Shown here in pieces: positions 52,243 to 61,752 of a stretch of 64,000 bases of DNA. The DNA comes from Streptomyces spiroverticillatus. GTDB lineage: Bacteria > Actinomycetota > Actinomycetes > Streptomycetales > Streptomycetaceae. The position numbers were made by a program, and so were the translations under genes. The notes under the pieces are model-generated. The model worked only from the letters and a program-made list of their open reading frames with translations, had not been told where the DNA came from and made no database searches. Each line of letters starts with the position of its first letter. Within the stretch, counting starts at the first letter, position 1. Where the stretch lies: contig BMUX01000004.1 of the NCBI GenBank assembly GCA_014650415.1, positions 1 through 64,000 on the forward strand, in the 5' to 3' direction.

Positions 52243-53282
52243 GACCGTGCCTCCGCGCGCTTGCGTACCCATGCGTTGAGCAGGGTGGCCAGAAGGAGCA
52301 TCGCTCCGAGGAAGAACTTGAACCAGTCCGGGTTCCACTCGGCGTAGACGATGCCCTTGCTCGTCATGCCGAAGATGAACGCGCCGACCGCCGAGCCGAT
52401 GGCGGAGCCGTAGCCGCCGGTGATCAGACAGCCGCCGATGACGGCCGCGATGATGTACGTCAGCTCGTTGCCGACGCCCTCGCCGGACTGCACGACGTCG
52501 TACGAGAAGAGCAGGTGCTGGCCCGATACCCAGGCGGCGAAGGCGACGCCCATGTAGAGGCCGATGCGGGTCTTGTTGACCGGGACGCCGGTGGCGCGGG
52601 CGGCGTCCTTCTCGCCGCCGACGGCGAAGATCCAGTTCCCGGCGCGGGTGCGCAGCAGGATCCAGGTGGCCAGGGCGATCAGTACGAACCACCACAGGAT
52701 GGTGACCTTGAGGTTCACCGAGCCGATGGTGATCTGCGAGGCGAAGACGGCCTTGGCGGCCTCGAAGCCCTCCATGTCGCCGATGCCCTTGGTGGAGACG
52801 GTGCCGCTGATGAGCTTGGTGAGGCCGAGGTTCAGGCCGGTCAGCATCAGGAACGTACCGAGCGTGATGATGAAGCTCGGGAGTTTGGTGCGGGTCAGCA
52901 TGAAGCCGTTGAAGACCCCGATCAGCAGCGTGACCAGCAGCGACACGAAGACGCCGACCCAGACGTTGGCGGTCATCTGGTAGCTGAACATCGAGGAGAT
53001 CAGCGCGGAGCTGGTCACCATGACGCCGGCCGACAGGTCGAACTCGCCGCCGATCATCAGCAGGGCCACGGGGACGGCCATGATGCCGATCGTCGACGCC
53101 GCGTACAGGACGGTGCCGAAGCTGGAGGCGCGCAGGAAGCTGTCGGCGGCGATCGAGAAGAACAGGAAGACCGCGATCGCGCCGACGATGGACCCCAGTT
53201 CCGGGCGGCCCATCAGCTTGCGCAGCGGCGAGGTGCGGATCAGCCGTTCGTCGTGCTCGGCTTGTGGTGCGGTCGCTGTCAT
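52239..53282 (-). CDS. Sugar ABC transporter permease
   Basis: 347 residues, RbsC-type with about 8-10 membrane segments: [86 protein letters not shown]. It overlaps both neighbours by ATGA. Substrate class is sugar or polyol. Confidence 0.9.
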   Translation of the reverse strand: MTATAPQAEHDERLIRTSPLRKLMGRPELGSIVGAIAVFLFFSIAADSFLRASSFGTVLYAASTIGIMAVPVALLMIGGEFDLSAGVMVTSSALISSMFSYQMTANVWVGVFVSLLVTLLIGVFNGFMLTRTKLPSFIITLGTFLMLTGLNLGLTKLISGTVSTKGIGDMEGFEAAKAVFASQITIGSVNLKVTILWWFVLIALATWILLRTRAGNWIFAVGGEKDAARATGVPVNKTRIGLYMGVAFAAWVSGQHLLFSYDVVQSGEGVGNELTYIIAAVIGGCLITGGYGSAIGSAVGAFIFGMTSKGIVYAEWNPDWFKFFLGAMLLLATLLNAWVRKRAEARS

Positions 53283-54292
53283 CGGGTCCCCCGCTTCGTG
53301 TACGCCTTCAGCTCGGCCGCGTCGTCCTTGGTGATGATCTGCGGGCCGGTCAGGACGGGCTTGCCGCCGCCGAGCATGTCCGCGTTGTAGCGGTAGAGCC
53401 AGAGCAGGTCGACGGCCTCGTAGCCCTGGAGGTACGGCTGCTGGTCGACGGCGAAGCCGAGCGTGCCCGCGTCGAGGGAGTCGGCGACCTTGGCGTTGAG
53501 GTCGAAGGTGTCGATCTCGGCCTCGCTGCCGGCCTGCTGCTTGGCCTGCACGGCGGCGTCGGCGAAGGGCGCGCCGAGGGTGACGACGGAGTCGATGTCC
53601 TTGGCGGTCTGGAGCTTGGCCTCGATGGACGCCTGGACGTCGGGCATGTTGGTGCCGTCGACGTAGAGGTTCTCGACCGTGCCCTTGAAGGACTTCTTCA
53701 CGCCCTCGCAGCGCTGCTCGTGGCCGACGTTGCCCCGCTCGTGCAGCACGCACAGGGCCTTCTTCTTGGAGCGCTTGGTCAGCTCCTCGCCGACGGCCTC
53801 ACCGGCGATGGTCTCGTCCTGGCCGATGTGGGTGAGCGCGCCGAAGGCCTTGGACTCCTCGGTGCCGGAGTTGATCGTCACCACCGGGATCCCGGCCTTC
53901 TTCGCCTTTGTCAGGACATCCTTCATGGCGTCCGGCTTGGCGAGCGTGACGATCAGCCCGTCGACCTTCTTGTCGATGTACGTGTCGACCAGCTGGGCCT
54001 GCTGCTGGGCCTCCGCGTTGTTCGCGTAGAGGAAGTCGATGTTGTCCTTGACGGCGGCCTGCTTGGCGCCGTTCTGCACGATGTCCCAGAACGTGTCGCC
54101 CGCACCCGAGTGGGTGACCATGGCGAAGGTCCACCGAGGGGTGTTCACCGCGGCCTTGCCCTGGGCGGCGGCCGCGGCCGCACGCTCCTCGGCCCGCTTG
54201 CCGCCTGTGCTGCTGCAACCGGTGAGGGAAGCCCCGAGCACCGCCGCCAGCACTGCGCCGAGCGCGCGTACCCCTGTCCGAACCCTTGCCAC
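53279..54292 (-). CDS. Sugar-binding lipoprotein, copy 1 of a tandem pair
   Basis: 337 residues from a GTG at 54292. Lipobox LTGC then a periplasmic-binding fold: [93 protein letters not shown]. It is strongly similar throughout to the next gene upstream (54,403-55,422), so the pair arose by duplication. Its ATGA overlap with the permease indicates it is the main partner of the transporter. Confidence 0.88.
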   Translation of the reverse strand: MARVRTGVRALGAVLAAVLGASLTGCSSTGGKRAEERAAAAAAQGKAAVNTPRWTFAMVTHSGAGDTFWDIVQNGAKQAAVKDNIDFLYANNAEAQQQAQLVDTYIDKKVDGLIVTLAKPDAMKDVLTKAKKAGIPVVTINSGTEESKAFGALTHIGQDETIAGEAVGEELTKRSKKKALCVLHERGNVGHEQRCEGVKKSFKGTVENLYVDGTNMPDVQASIEAKLQTAKDIDSVVTLGAPFADAAVQAKQQAGSEAEIDTFDLNAKVADSLDAGTLGFAVDQQPYLQGYEAVDLLWLYRYNADMLGGGKPVLTGPQIITKDDAAELKAYTKRGTR

Positions 54293-54402
54293 GACGTCGT
54301 GCCCTTCTCGCTGTACTCCTGGGTGCGGCCGGGGGGTATTGAGCCAGACCCCGGCCGCCCAAGTATCCGGCATGGGGGTCCGTCGTGTGGTCGGCGGGTG
54401 TG

Positions 54403-55422
54403 TCATCGGGTGCCGCGGGCGGTGTATTTCTCCAGCGCGGGTACGTCCTTCTCGGTGACGATCGCGGGTCCGGTGAGGACCGGTTTGCCCCCGCCCAGGA
54501 CGTTCCCATTGGTGCGATTCAGCCAGATTTCGTCGATGGCGAGGTAGCCCTGGAGGTACGGCTGCTGGTCGACGGCGAAGCCGACCGCCTTGGACTTGAG
54601 GCTCTTCACGACGGCCGCGTTGAGGTCGAAGGTGTCGACCTCGGCCTTACTGCCCGCGCCCTCCTTGGCCTTCACCGTTGCGTCCGCGAACGGTGCACCG
54701 AGGGTGACGACGACGTCGATGTCCTTGGTCGCCTGGAGCTTGGCCTCGATGGAGGAGGTGGTGGAGGGCATGTTGGTGCCCTCGACGTTGAGGTTCTCGA
54801 CGCTGCCCTTGAAGGTCTTCTTGACGCCCGCGCAGCGTTCCTCCAGGGAGACGTTGCCCTGTTCGTGGATGACGCAGAGGGCCTTCTTCTTTCCGCGCGT
54901 GTTGAGCTCCTCGCCGACGCCCTCACCGGCGACGGCCTCGTCCTGGCCGATGTGACTGAGCGCCCCGAGGGCCTTCGAGTGCTGACTGCCGGAGTTGATG
55001 GTGACGACGGGGATGCCGGCCGCGACGGCCTTCTTCACGGCCGCCACGACCGCCTCGGGCTTGGCGAGGGTGACGACGATGCCCTGGACCTTCTGGTCGA
55101 TGGCCGCCTCGATCAGGGAGGCCTGCTCCTTGCCCTCCTTGTTGGCCGAGTAGAGGAACTCGACGTTGTCCTTGGCGGCGGCGGCCTTGGCGCCGCTCTG
55201 CACGATGTCCCAGAAGGTGTCGCCCTCGCCGGAGTGGGTGATCATCGCGATCTTGATGCGGGGGGTGTCGGCGGCCTTGCCGCCCGCACCCTGGGCCTGG
55301 GTCGGTTTCTCTTCGGAACTCTTCCCGCCGGAGCCGCTGCATCCGGTGAGGGCGAGTGCCGCCGACAGTCCTGCCGCGGTCAGGAGTGCCGCCTTGCGAC
55401 GTGCCGTACGAGTGGTACGCAT
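54403..55422 (-). CDS. Sugar-binding lipoprotein, copy 2 of a tandem pair
   Basis: 339 residues. Lipobox LTGC, then [97 protein letters not shown]. It differs from copy 1 mostly at surface and some likely ligand-contact positions (for example SGSQHSKAL against SGTEESKAF), so a second related ligand is plausible. It is first in the operon, behind a promoter region with a TTGTCCGGACA palindrome. Confidence 0.88.
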   Translation of the reverse strand: MRTTRTARRKAALLTAAGLSAALALTGCSGSGGKSSEEKPTQAQGAGGKAADTPRIKIAMITHSGEGDTFWDIVQSGAKAAAAKDNVEFLYSANKEGKEQASLIEAAIDQKVQGIVVTLAKPEAVVAAVKKAVAAGIPVVTINSGSQHSKALGALSHIGQDEAVAGEGVGEELNTRGKKKALCVIHEQGNVSLEERCAGVKKTFKGSVENLNVEGTNMPSTTSSIEAKLQATKDIDVVVTLGAPFADATVKAKEGAGSKAEVDTFDLNAAVVKSLKSKAVGFAVDQQPYLQGYLAIDEIWLNRTNGNVLGGGKPVLTGPAIVTEKDVPALEKYTARGTR

Positions 55423-55502
55423 CGTGGGTCCGCCTCGTGTCCCCCGCCGCCCGGTTGCGGCTGGGGGTGTTCTAACGGGGGGTGTGCGACGGCGTCAATG
55501 GT

Positions 55503-55514
55503 TTGTCCGGACAT
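55503..55514. promoter_or_regulatory. GntR-type operator candidate TTGTCCGGACAT
   Basis: A perfect TGTCCGGACA palindrome (55504-55513) 82-91 bp upstream of the binding-protein ATG. It shares TTGTC-N-GGACA with 56412-56423 between the GntR and dehydrogenase genes. Confidence 0.6.
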
Positions 55515-55528
55515 TCGCCAGGTGCACA

Positions 55529-55548
55529 CGTCACGTCCGTACGTGACG
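55529..55548. promoter_or_regulatory. CGTCACGT-CCGT-ACGTGACG palindrome
   Basis: Perfect 8-bp arms in a region dense with CGTACG/CGTATG motifs, in the gap between the SBP and GntR genes. GTCACGTCCGTACG recurs at 55585-55598 over the GntR stop. It could be a transcription end for gntR or another operator. Confidence 0.4.
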
Positions 55549-55585
55549 GCCGTACGACACGGCCGTATGTCTCATCCGTCGTATG

Positions 55586-56350
55586 TCACGTCCGTACGAG
55601 CAGCTGGAAGTCGAAGGAGTACCGGGACGCCCGGTACAGGTGCGAGCCGAACTCCACCGCGCGCCCCGTCCCGTCGAAGGTCCGCCGCTCCATGGTGAGC
55701 AGCGGCGCTCCCGTGTCCTCGCCGAGGAGCTTGCCCTCCGCCGCCCCCGCCGCCCGCGCGCCGACGGACTGGCGGGCGCTGTGCAGGGTGATCCCGGCGG
55801 CCCGCATCACCCGGTAGAGGCCCGTGGACTCCAGCTCCGCGCTGTCGAGGTCCAGCAGGCCGAGCGGGAGGTGGTTGCGGAGGTACGCCATGGGCTCGCC
55901 GTGCGCCGAGCGCAGACGGTCGATGCGGTGCACCTCGGTGCCTTCGGCGACGTCGAGCGCGGCGGCGACGGCCGGGGCGGCGGGCTCGACGGTGTTGTGC
56001 AGGACGAGGGTGGTGGGGCGCTGGCCGGCCGCCGCCAGGTCGTCGTACAGGCTGCTGAGGGCGAGCGGGCGTCTGACCTGGCTGTGCACGACCTGGGTGC
56101 CCACTCCCCTGCGCCGCACCAGGAGGCCCTTGTCGACGAGGGACTGGATGGCCTGGCGGACGGTGGGGCGGGAGAGGCCGAGGCGGGCGGCCAGCTCGAC
56201 CTCGTTGCCCAGGCGGCTGCCGGGCGAGAGCCGCCCCTTCTCGATGGCGGCTTCGAGCTGCTGGGAGAGCTGGAAGTAGAGCGGGACCGGACTGCTGCGG
56301 TCCACGCCGAGTCGCAGGGCGACGGTGGGGTCGGTCGCTGGTTTCGGCAC
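55586..56350 (-). CDS. GntR/HutC-family regulator
   Basis: 254 residues from a GTG at 56350 without a clear ribosome site. The GntR HTH is PLYFQLSQQLEAAIEKGRLS, PGSRLGNEVELAARLGLSRPTVRQAIQSL; a UTRA effector domain follows (VHRIDRLRSAHGEPMAYLRNHLP, LLTMERRTFDGTGRAVEFGSHLYRA). UTRA domains bind sugar or amino-sugar phosphates and the like. It diverges from the dehydrogenase and precedes the ABC operon, so it probably controls both through the TTGTC-N-GGACA sites. Confidence 0.88.
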   Translation of the reverse strand: MPKPATDPTVALRLGVDRSSPVPLYFQLSQQLEAAIEKGRLSPGSRLGNEVELAARLGLSRPTVRQAIQSLVDKGLLVRRRGVGTQVVHSQVRRPLALSSLYDDLAAAGQRPTTLVLHNTVEPAAPAVAAALDVAEGTEVHRIDRLRSAHGEPMAYLRNHLPLGLLDLDSAELESTGLYRVMRAAGITLHSARQSVGARAAGAAEGKLLGEDTGAPLLTMERRTFDGTGRAVEFGSHLYRASRYSFDFQLLVRT

Positions 56351-56411
56351 GGGGGTGAGCGTAGTCCCGGGGCGTCGGCGCGTCACCAAGTCCCGTTGTC
56401 CGTACGTCCTG

Positions 56412-56423
56412 TTGTCAGGACAA
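56412..56423. promoter_or_regulatory. GntR-type operator candidate TTGTCAGGACAA
   Basis: TTGTC-AG-GACAA has perfect 5-bp arms, between the divergent GntR and dehydrogenase genes. A TTGACA at 56429-56434 follows immediately. A degenerate TTGTCCGTACG lies at about 56396. Confidence 0.6.
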
Positions 56424-56464
56424 AGTCCTTGACAGGGTCCGGGGGCTGTTGTCGGCTGGGCAGC

Positions 56465-57463
56465 ATGCGTATCGGACTCATGGGCACGGGCCGCATCGGT
56501 TCCTTCCACGCCGAGGTGCTGTCCCGGCATCCGTCGGTGGGCTCGCTGGTGCTGGCGGACGCGGACGCGGGGCGGGCGGCGGAGGTGGCCACACGGGTGG
56601 GGGCCGAATTCACCCCGGCGGAGGACCTGTTGAGCGGCCTTGACGCGCTGGTGATCGCGTCGGCGACGGCCGCGCACGCGGAGCTGATCGGCCGGGCTGC
56701 CCGGGCCGGGCTGCCGGTGTTCTGCGAGAAGCCGATCGCCGTCGACCTGCCGGGCACCCTGGAGGCGCTGCGCCAAGTGGAGGCGGCGGGCACGGTGCTC
56801 CAACTCGGCTTCATGCGCCGCTTCGACGCCGGGTACACGGTGGCGCGGGCCCGGGTGCGCGCCGGGGAACTGGGGCGGCTGCACACGATCCGTACGGTCT
56901 CCTCGGACGCCGCGCCGCCGCCCGCCGCGTACCTGCCGCTCTCCGGCGGCCTCTACCGGGACTGCCTGGTGCACGACTTCGACATCCTGCGCTGGGTGAC
57001 CGGGCGTGAGGTGGTGCAGGTGTACGCGGTCGGGTCGGCGGCCGGTCCCGAGATGTTCGCGGCGGCGGACGACGTGGCGACGGCCGCCGCGGTGCTGACG
57101 CTGGACGACGGTGCGCTCGCCACGGCGACGGCGACCCGCTGCAACGGCGCCGGCTATGACGTACGCATGGAACTGGCCGGTGAGATCGACCAGTTGGCGG
57201 TCGGCCTGGACGACCGGACGCCGCTCACCTCCGCCGACCCGTCCGGCCCGCCCGCCCCCGCGAAGCCCTGGTCCGGGTTCCTGGAGCGGTTCGCGCCCGC
57301 GTACGAGGCGGAGCTGGACGCGTTCCTGGACGTCGTACGGGGGCTGCGGCCGAACCCGTGCGACGGGCGGGAGGCGCTGGAGGCGCTGCGGGTGGCGGAG
57401 GCGTGCGAGGTGTCGCGGCGGGAGGGGCGGGCGGTGCGGCTGGAGGAGATCCCGGGACGGTGA
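56465..57463 (+). CDS. Gfo/Idh/MocA-family dehydrogenase (inositol-dehydrogenase-like)
   Basis: 332 residues. The Rossmann start is MRIGLMGTGRIGSFHAEVL; VFCEKPIAVD carries the conserved EKP lysine; GGLYRDCLVHDFDILRW supplies Asp and His of the active site. It resembles IolG-type myo-inositol 2-dehydrogenases, which would make the neighbouring importer an inositol or related polyol system. That substrate is inferred from family and context only. Confidence 0.85.
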   Translation: MRIGLMGTGRIGSFHAEVLSRHPSVGSLVLADADAGRAAEVATRVGAEFTPAEDLLSGLDALVIASATAAHAELIGRAARAGLPVFCEKPIAVDLPGTLEALRQVEAAGTVLQLGFMRRFDAGYTVARARVRAGELGRLHTIRTVSSDAAPPPAAYLPLSGGLYRDCLVHDFDILRWVTGREVVQVYAVGSAAGPEMFAAADDVATAAAVLTLDDGALATATATRCNGAGYDVRMELAGEIDQLAVGLDDRTPLTSADPSGPPAPAKPWSGFLERFAPAYEAELDAFLDVVRGLRPNPCDGREALEALRVAEACEVSRREGRAVRLEEIPGR

Positions 57464-57490
57464 GCCCCGGGCAGGTCCGGTCGGGGCTCA
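57461..57490. terminator. Hairpin whose arms contain both convergent stop codons
   Basis: TGAGCCCCG (57461-57469) pairs perfectly with CGGGGCTCA (57482-57490); the first TGA ends the dehydrogenase, the last three bases (TCA) are the stop of the leftward reductase. Confidence 0.7.
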
Positions 57491-58144
57491 GTAGCCGACC
57501 GTGAAGCGCTCCCCCACGTGCTGCGGGCGCTCGATCTCGTCGATCAGGGCGACCGCGTAGTCCTCGGCGCTGATGCGGCTGGTGCCCTCGGCGTCCAGGA
57601 CCAGGTTGTCGGTGTCGGTGCGGTAGACGCCGGTGCGCTCGCCGGGCTCGATGGTGGCGGCGGGGCTGAGGCTGGTCCAGCGGACGTCGGTCACGGTGCG
57701 CAGGGAGGCGAGCGCGTCGCCGTGCGCGTGCATGATCTGCAGGACGAACTCCGGGAGGCCCTCGGCGTCCCAGACCTGCTTGCCGTCGGGAGTGCGCAGC
57801 GAGCCCGCACCGCCGACCATGATCAGGCGCGGGGCCTCGTCGCCGAGCGCGCGGACGCCTCCCACCAGGGCCTTCGCCGACGGTTCGACGGTGGCGAGGT
57901 GGCCGGGACCGTCGCCGTGACCGCCGCCGACCGCGCTGACCAGTACGTCCTGGCCCTTGGCGACCTCGGTGACGGAGGCCGGGTCGAGGATGTCGCCGAC
58001 GACCACGGTGAGGTTCTGGTGGGTCTCGCCGAGCTTCGCGGGGTCGCGGACGACGGCGGTGACGTGGTGGCCTCGGTCGAGGGCCTCGCGCAGGATGCGG
58101 CTGCCGATGGTGCCGGTGGCTCCGAAGAGGGAGATCTTGGCCAT
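57488..58144 (-). CDS. NAD(P)-binding NmrA/SDR-like reductase
   Basis: 218 residues. The dinucleotide loop is ISLFGATGTIGSRILREALDRGH near residue 5; DVLVSAVGGGHGDGP and RLIMVGGAGSLRTPDG follow the atypical SDR pattern of YwnB/NmrA-like proteins. Such proteins are quinone reductases or redox sensors. It diverges from an AraC regulator with a 122-bp gap, suggesting control by it. Confidence 0.82.
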   Translation of the reverse strand: MAKISLFGATGTIGSRILREALDRGHHVTAVVRDPAKLGETHQNLTVVVGDILDPASVTEVAKGQDVLVSAVGGGHGDGPGHLATVEPSAKALVGGVRALGDEAPRLIMVGGAGSLRTPDGKQVWDAEGLPEFVLQIMHAHGDALASLRTVTDVRWTSLSPAATIEPGERTGVYRTDTDNLVLDAEGTSRISAEDYAVALIDEIERPQHVGERFTVGY

Positions 58145-58266
58145 GAGGGGGGTCCTTCCGGGTTTTCTGGGGGATGGTGAATTTCCGGATTCCGGACCTG
58201 CCGGCCCTTCGTCGCTCTTCCAACATAGGAGGTGAAAGCCGTGCGCGCCGGGTACGCTCCGGACAC

Positions 58267-59184
58267 ATGGTGGTGAAAAAACGACAGCCGGGTGCTTCGG
58301 GCACTCCCGGCATCCCCGAGGTCAGGTTCCACGCGCCGGGCGGGGCACCGGCCGGGCTTGAGGTGCTGACCCTGGCGACGCTGCGCACGAACGCCTGCGC
58401 GCACTCGATCTCGGCGACCCACCGGCCCGACTTCCACCACCTGCTCCGGGTGGAGAGCGGTGCTCTCCCCCTGATGGTCGACTTCGCGTCGTACCGGGTG
58501 CTGCCGGGCGAGTGGCTGTGGGTGCGGCCGGGGCAGGTGCACCGCTGGGACGACCTGTTCGGGGCGGAGGGCACGCTCGTCCTGTTCGAGGCGGGGTTCC
58601 CGGACCCGGCGACCAGTGCGGCGGCCCGCCTGGACGACCCCTTCGGGCCGACGGTGCGGCATCCTTCGGCGGCGGGCGACGCAGCCGCCGGGCGGGCGCT
58701 GGGACAGCTGCATGCGGAGTACCGGACGCTGCGGGACGCGGGGAGCGCCCCGGAACTCCCGCCGGACGCCCACCTCTCCGTACTGCGGCACCTCCTGGCC
58801 GTACTGCTGCTGCGCCTCGCGCACACCGGGGAGCCGTCGGCGGGCTGCGACAACCCGGACGCGTTCCTGCGCTTCCGGGCCGCCGTGGAGCGGGACTTCG
58901 CGCGCACGCGGCGCGTGGACGACTATGCGCGGGAGCTGGGGTACGCGCCGCGCACCCTGTCCCGGGCGACGCTGTCGGCGGCCGGGGTGGGCGCGAAGGA
59001 GTTCATCGACCGGCGGGTGGTGCTGGAGGCCAAGCGGCTGCTGGCGCACAGCGACCACAGCGCGTCCCGGGTGGCGGCCCTGCTCGGCTTCCGGGACGCG
59101 GCGAACTTCGGCAAGTTCTTCCACCAGCGCACCGGGGAGAGCCCGTTGGGATTCCGTGCGACGGCACGCGGCGGGGCCGTCTAA
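58267..59184 (+). CDS. AraC-family regulator
   Basis: 305 residues. An N-terminal cupin ligand domain (ALPLMVDFASYRVLPGEWLWVRPGQVHRWDD, about 65-95) is followed by the two-helix-turn-helix C-terminus: ARTRRVDDYARELGYAPRTL and ASRVAALLGFRDAANFGKFFHQ, RTGESPLGFR. It probably regulates the divergent reductase and the following hydrolase. Confidence 0.88.
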   Translation: MVVKKRQPGASGTPGIPEVRFHAPGGAPAGLEVLTLATLRTNACAHSISATHRPDFHHLLRVESGALPLMVDFASYRVLPGEWLWVRPGQVHRWDDLFGAEGTLVLFEAGFPDPATSAAARLDDPFGPTVRHPSAAGDAAAGRALGQLHAEYRTLRDAGSAPELPPDAHLSVLRHLLAVLLLRLAHTGEPSAGCDNPDAFLRFRAAVERDFARTRRVDDYARELGYAPRTLSRATLSAAGVGAKEFIDRRVVLEAKRLLAHSDHSASRVAALLGFRDAANFGKFFHQRTGESPLGFRATARGGAV

Positions 59185-59195
59185 CCTCGGCTTTC

Positions 59196-60122
59196 ATGGA
59201 CGCACAGCGGGAGTACGTGAAGACGGACGACGGTGTACGGATATGGGCGGCGCGGACGGAGAGCGCACCGGGACAGGGGGTGGACGGTGCCGCGCCCGGC
59301 GTTGTCCTGTGTCACGGCGGGCCGGGGCTGTGGGACACCCTGGAGGACGTGGCGGCGCTGCTGCACTGGGCGGGGGTGCCTGCCGTGCACCGGTGGGACC
59401 AGCGCGGGTGCGGCCGGTCGGAGCGTTCGGGACCGTACACGGTGGACCGGCAGGTCGCCGATCTCGACGCCGTGCGGCGGCACTTCGGGCTGGAGCGGAT
59501 GGTTCTGGTGGGCCACTCCTGGGGTGCGCGACTGGCGTTGCACTACGCGCTGCGGCATCCGGAGCGGGTCGCGGCGCTGGTGTACGTGTCGGGCACGGGC
59601 ATCGACGCGGACTCCTCGTGGAAGCCGGCCTACGAGCGGAACCTGCGTGCGGGCATCGGTGAAGGCCTTTCCAGATGGCTGGAGTTGACGGAGCGCACGT
59701 CCCTCGCGCCCGCCGAGGAGCGGGAGATGTGCGTGCTCCAGTGGTCGGCGGACTTCGCCGACCCGGACCGCACCCAGGCGCGGGCGCACGCCGAGCGGAT
59801 GGCGACGCCCTGGCGGGGCGTCAACTTCGCGGCGAACAAGGCGCTGGGCGCGGAGGTGCGCTCCCAGGATCTCGCTCAACTCCGGCAGGAATGCGCCACG
59901 TTGGCCGCACCGACGCTGATCGTCGACGGGGCTCGGGACATCCGCCCGGGGTCGGCCGTCGACTCGCTGGCCGGGGTGCTGCCGGACGCGTCCCGGGTCA
60001 CGCTGCCGACGGCGGGGCATCTGCCGTGGACGGAGGACCCGGCGGGGTTCAGGGACGCGGTCGCCGGGTTCCTCCGCAGCCTGTCCACGCCTGCGCGGGA
60101 AGGAGCTACGCCTGCACGGTGA
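59196..60122 (+). CDS. Alpha/beta hydrolase of the proline iminopeptidase type
   Basis: 308 residues. The oxyanion HGGPG motif in VVLCHGGPGLWDTLEDV, DQRGCGRS, nucleophile GHSWGARLALHYAL and His in GHLPWTEDP match the S33 peptidase/prolyl iminopeptidase subgroup. It starts 11 nt after the AraC gene, so the two are probably co-transcribed. Its 3' end overlaps the convergent thioesterase gene by 17 nt. Confidence 0.82.
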   Translation: MDAQREYVKTDDGVRIWAARTESAPGQGVDGAAPGVVLCHGGPGLWDTLEDVAALLHWAGVPAVHRWDQRGCGRSERSGPYTVDRQVADLDAVRRHFGLERMVLVGHSWGARLALHYALRHPERVAALVYVSGTGIDADSSWKPAYERNLRAGIGEGLSRWLELTERTSLAPAEEREMCVLQWSADFADPDRTQARAHAERMATPWRGVNFAANKALGAEVRSQDLAQLRQECATLAAPTLIVDGARDIRPGSAVDSLAGVLPDASRVTLPTAGHLPWTEDPAGFRDAVAGFLRSLSTPAREGATPAR

Positions 60123-60525
60123 GGACCGTGCCCTGTGCCACCGCGCACAGGGTCTCGGCCCCCGCCTCGTCCGCGACGTACAGCTCGCACCGGCACACCG
60201 CCTGACGCCGCCCGGCGTGCACCGTGGAGGCGCGGGCGATCAGGGTGGGGCCGGTGGCGGGGCGGATGTACTGGATGGAGAAGCCGCCGGTCAGGACGGC
60301 GGGTCCGACGGCCGAACCGGCGGCGAAGGTGAGGGCGTTGTCGGCGGCGTAGGCCAGGACGCCGCCGTGCAGGAAGCCGTTCTGCTGGCGCAGGTCGTCG
60401 CGGGCGTCCAGCTCCAGGACGGCCTCGCCGCCGCCGAACGCGGTGATGCGGGCGCCGAGCAGCACACTGAACGGCTGTGCTTCCAGCGTCTTCTGAGCCA
60501 GTGTCAGGTCGAAGGTCTCACTCAT
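60106..60525 (-). CDS. PaaI-type hotdog thioesterase
   Basis: 139 residues. The hotdog signature LRQQNGFLHGGVLAYAADNALTFAA has the HGG and catalytic Asp; SIQYIRPATGPTLIARAS is the following strand pair. It hydrolyses acyl- or aryl-CoA thioesters. It begins 3 nt after the P450 stop, so the two form an operon. It overlaps the convergent hydrolase. Confidence 0.85.
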   Translation of the reverse strand: MSETFDLTLAQKTLEAQPFSVLLGARITAFGGGEAVLELDARDDLRQQNGFLHGGVLAYAADNALTFAAGSAVGPAVLTGGFSIQYIRPATGPTLIARASTVHAGRRQAVCRCELYVADEAGAETLCAVAQGTVLTVQA

Positions 60526-60528
60526 GGA

Positions 60529-61722
60529 TCACCACCGTACCGGCAGCTTGCGGACGCCCCGCATGAGGAGTCCGGGCACCCAGTCGAGCGCACCGGCGTC
60601 GGGGGCGAGGGCCAGGTCGGGGCAGCGCTCCAGCAGCGTACGGATGGCGATGCGGCCCTCCATGCGGGCCAGGGGCGCGCCCAGACAGAAGTGGATGCCG
60701 TGCCCGAAGGCGAGGTGGCCCTGCGGGGCGCGGCGGATGTCGAAGCGGTCGGGCTCCGGGTAGCGGGCGGGGTCGCGGTCGCCGGAGGCGAGGGAGACCA
60801 GGACGGGCTTGCCCGCGGGGATGGAAACCCCGGCCAGCTCCAGGGGTTCGCGGGTGAAGCGCCAGGTGGCGTTCTCCACGGGGCCGTCGTAGCGGAGCAT
60901 CTCCTCGACCGCACCGTCGATCAGGCCGTCGAAGTCGGCGCGGAGGTCGGCGAGTTGGTCGGGGTGGGAGAGCAGTGCGCGGACGCCGTTGGAGATCAGG
61001 TTGACGGTGGTCTCGTGTCCGGCGACGAGCAACAGGAAGGCCATGCCGACGAGTTCGTCGGGCGAGAGCTGGTCGCCGCCCTCGTCGCGGGTCTTGATGA
61101 GGGCGCTCATCAGGTCACCGCCGGGCGAGCAGCGCTTGTCCTCGATCAGCTCGACGAGATAGGCCCCCATCGCGCCCACGGCGGCGATGCTCACCTCGGT
61201 GTCGGTGGGTGAGACGACCTCGTTGGACCAGGCGCGGAAGCGGTCGCGGTCCAGGTCGGGAACGCCGAGGAGTTCGCAGATGACGGTCATCGGCAGGGGG
61301 AAGGCGAGCGCGTCGATCAGATCGGCCTCCGCTCCAGAACCGCCTTTCTCCATCATCGAGTTGAGGAGTTCGTCGGTGAGCTGCTGCACGCGCGGGCGCA
61401 TCGCCTCGACGCGCCGGGAGGTGAACTCGCGGGCGACGAGCTTGCGCAGCCGGGTGTGCTGCGGCGGGTCCGTCTCCAGCATGTTGCTGCTCATGGCGGA
61501 GGCGTGGTCCGCGTTCCAGAGTTCGGAGTTGCGCCAGTTCTTGGAGAGCCGGGGGTCGGCGAGGGCCTTGCGGCCCTCCTCGTACCCGACGACCAGCCAC
61601 ATCTCCTCCACGTCGGCGGTGCGGACGTGGTGCACGGGCCCGGCCTCGCGCAGCTTCTCGTAGTACGGGTACGGGTTCGCCGTGAAGGCCTCGGTCTCGT
61701 CCCGCAGGTCCACGATCGCCAT
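60529..61722 (-). CDS. Cytochrome P450 (CYP107/CYP105-like)
   Basis: 397 residues from the ATG at 61722 with GGAGAGG upstream. I-helix FLLLVAGHETTVNLISNG, ExxR EEMLRYDGPVENATWRFTRE, heme loop LAFGHGIHFCLGAPLARMEG. All key residues are present. It has no ferredoxin neighbour. Substrate unknown; the linked thioesterase suggests a small-acid or CoA-linked substrate. Confidence 0.9.
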   Translation of the reverse strand: MAIVDLRDETEAFTANPYPYYEKLREAGPVHHVRTADVEEMWLVVGYEEGRKALADPRLSKNWRNSELWNADHASAMSSNMLETDPPQHTRLRKLVAREFTSRRVEAMRPRVQQLTDELLNSMMEKGGSGAEADLIDALAFPLPMTVICELLGVPDLDRDRFRAWSNEVVSPTDTEVSIAAVGAMGAYLVELIEDKRCSPGGDLMSALIKTRDEGGDQLSPDELVGMAFLLLVAGHETTVNLISNGVRALLSHPDQLADLRADFDGLIDGAVEEMLRYDGPVENATWRFTREPLELAGVSIPAGKPVLVSLASGDRDPARYPEPDRFDIRRAPQGHLAFGHGIHFCLGAPLARMEGRIAIRTLLERCPDLALAPDAGALDWVPGLLMRGVRKLPVRW

Positions 61723-61752
61723 GGTTCGCCTCTCCGTCATGCTCTGCGTCGC

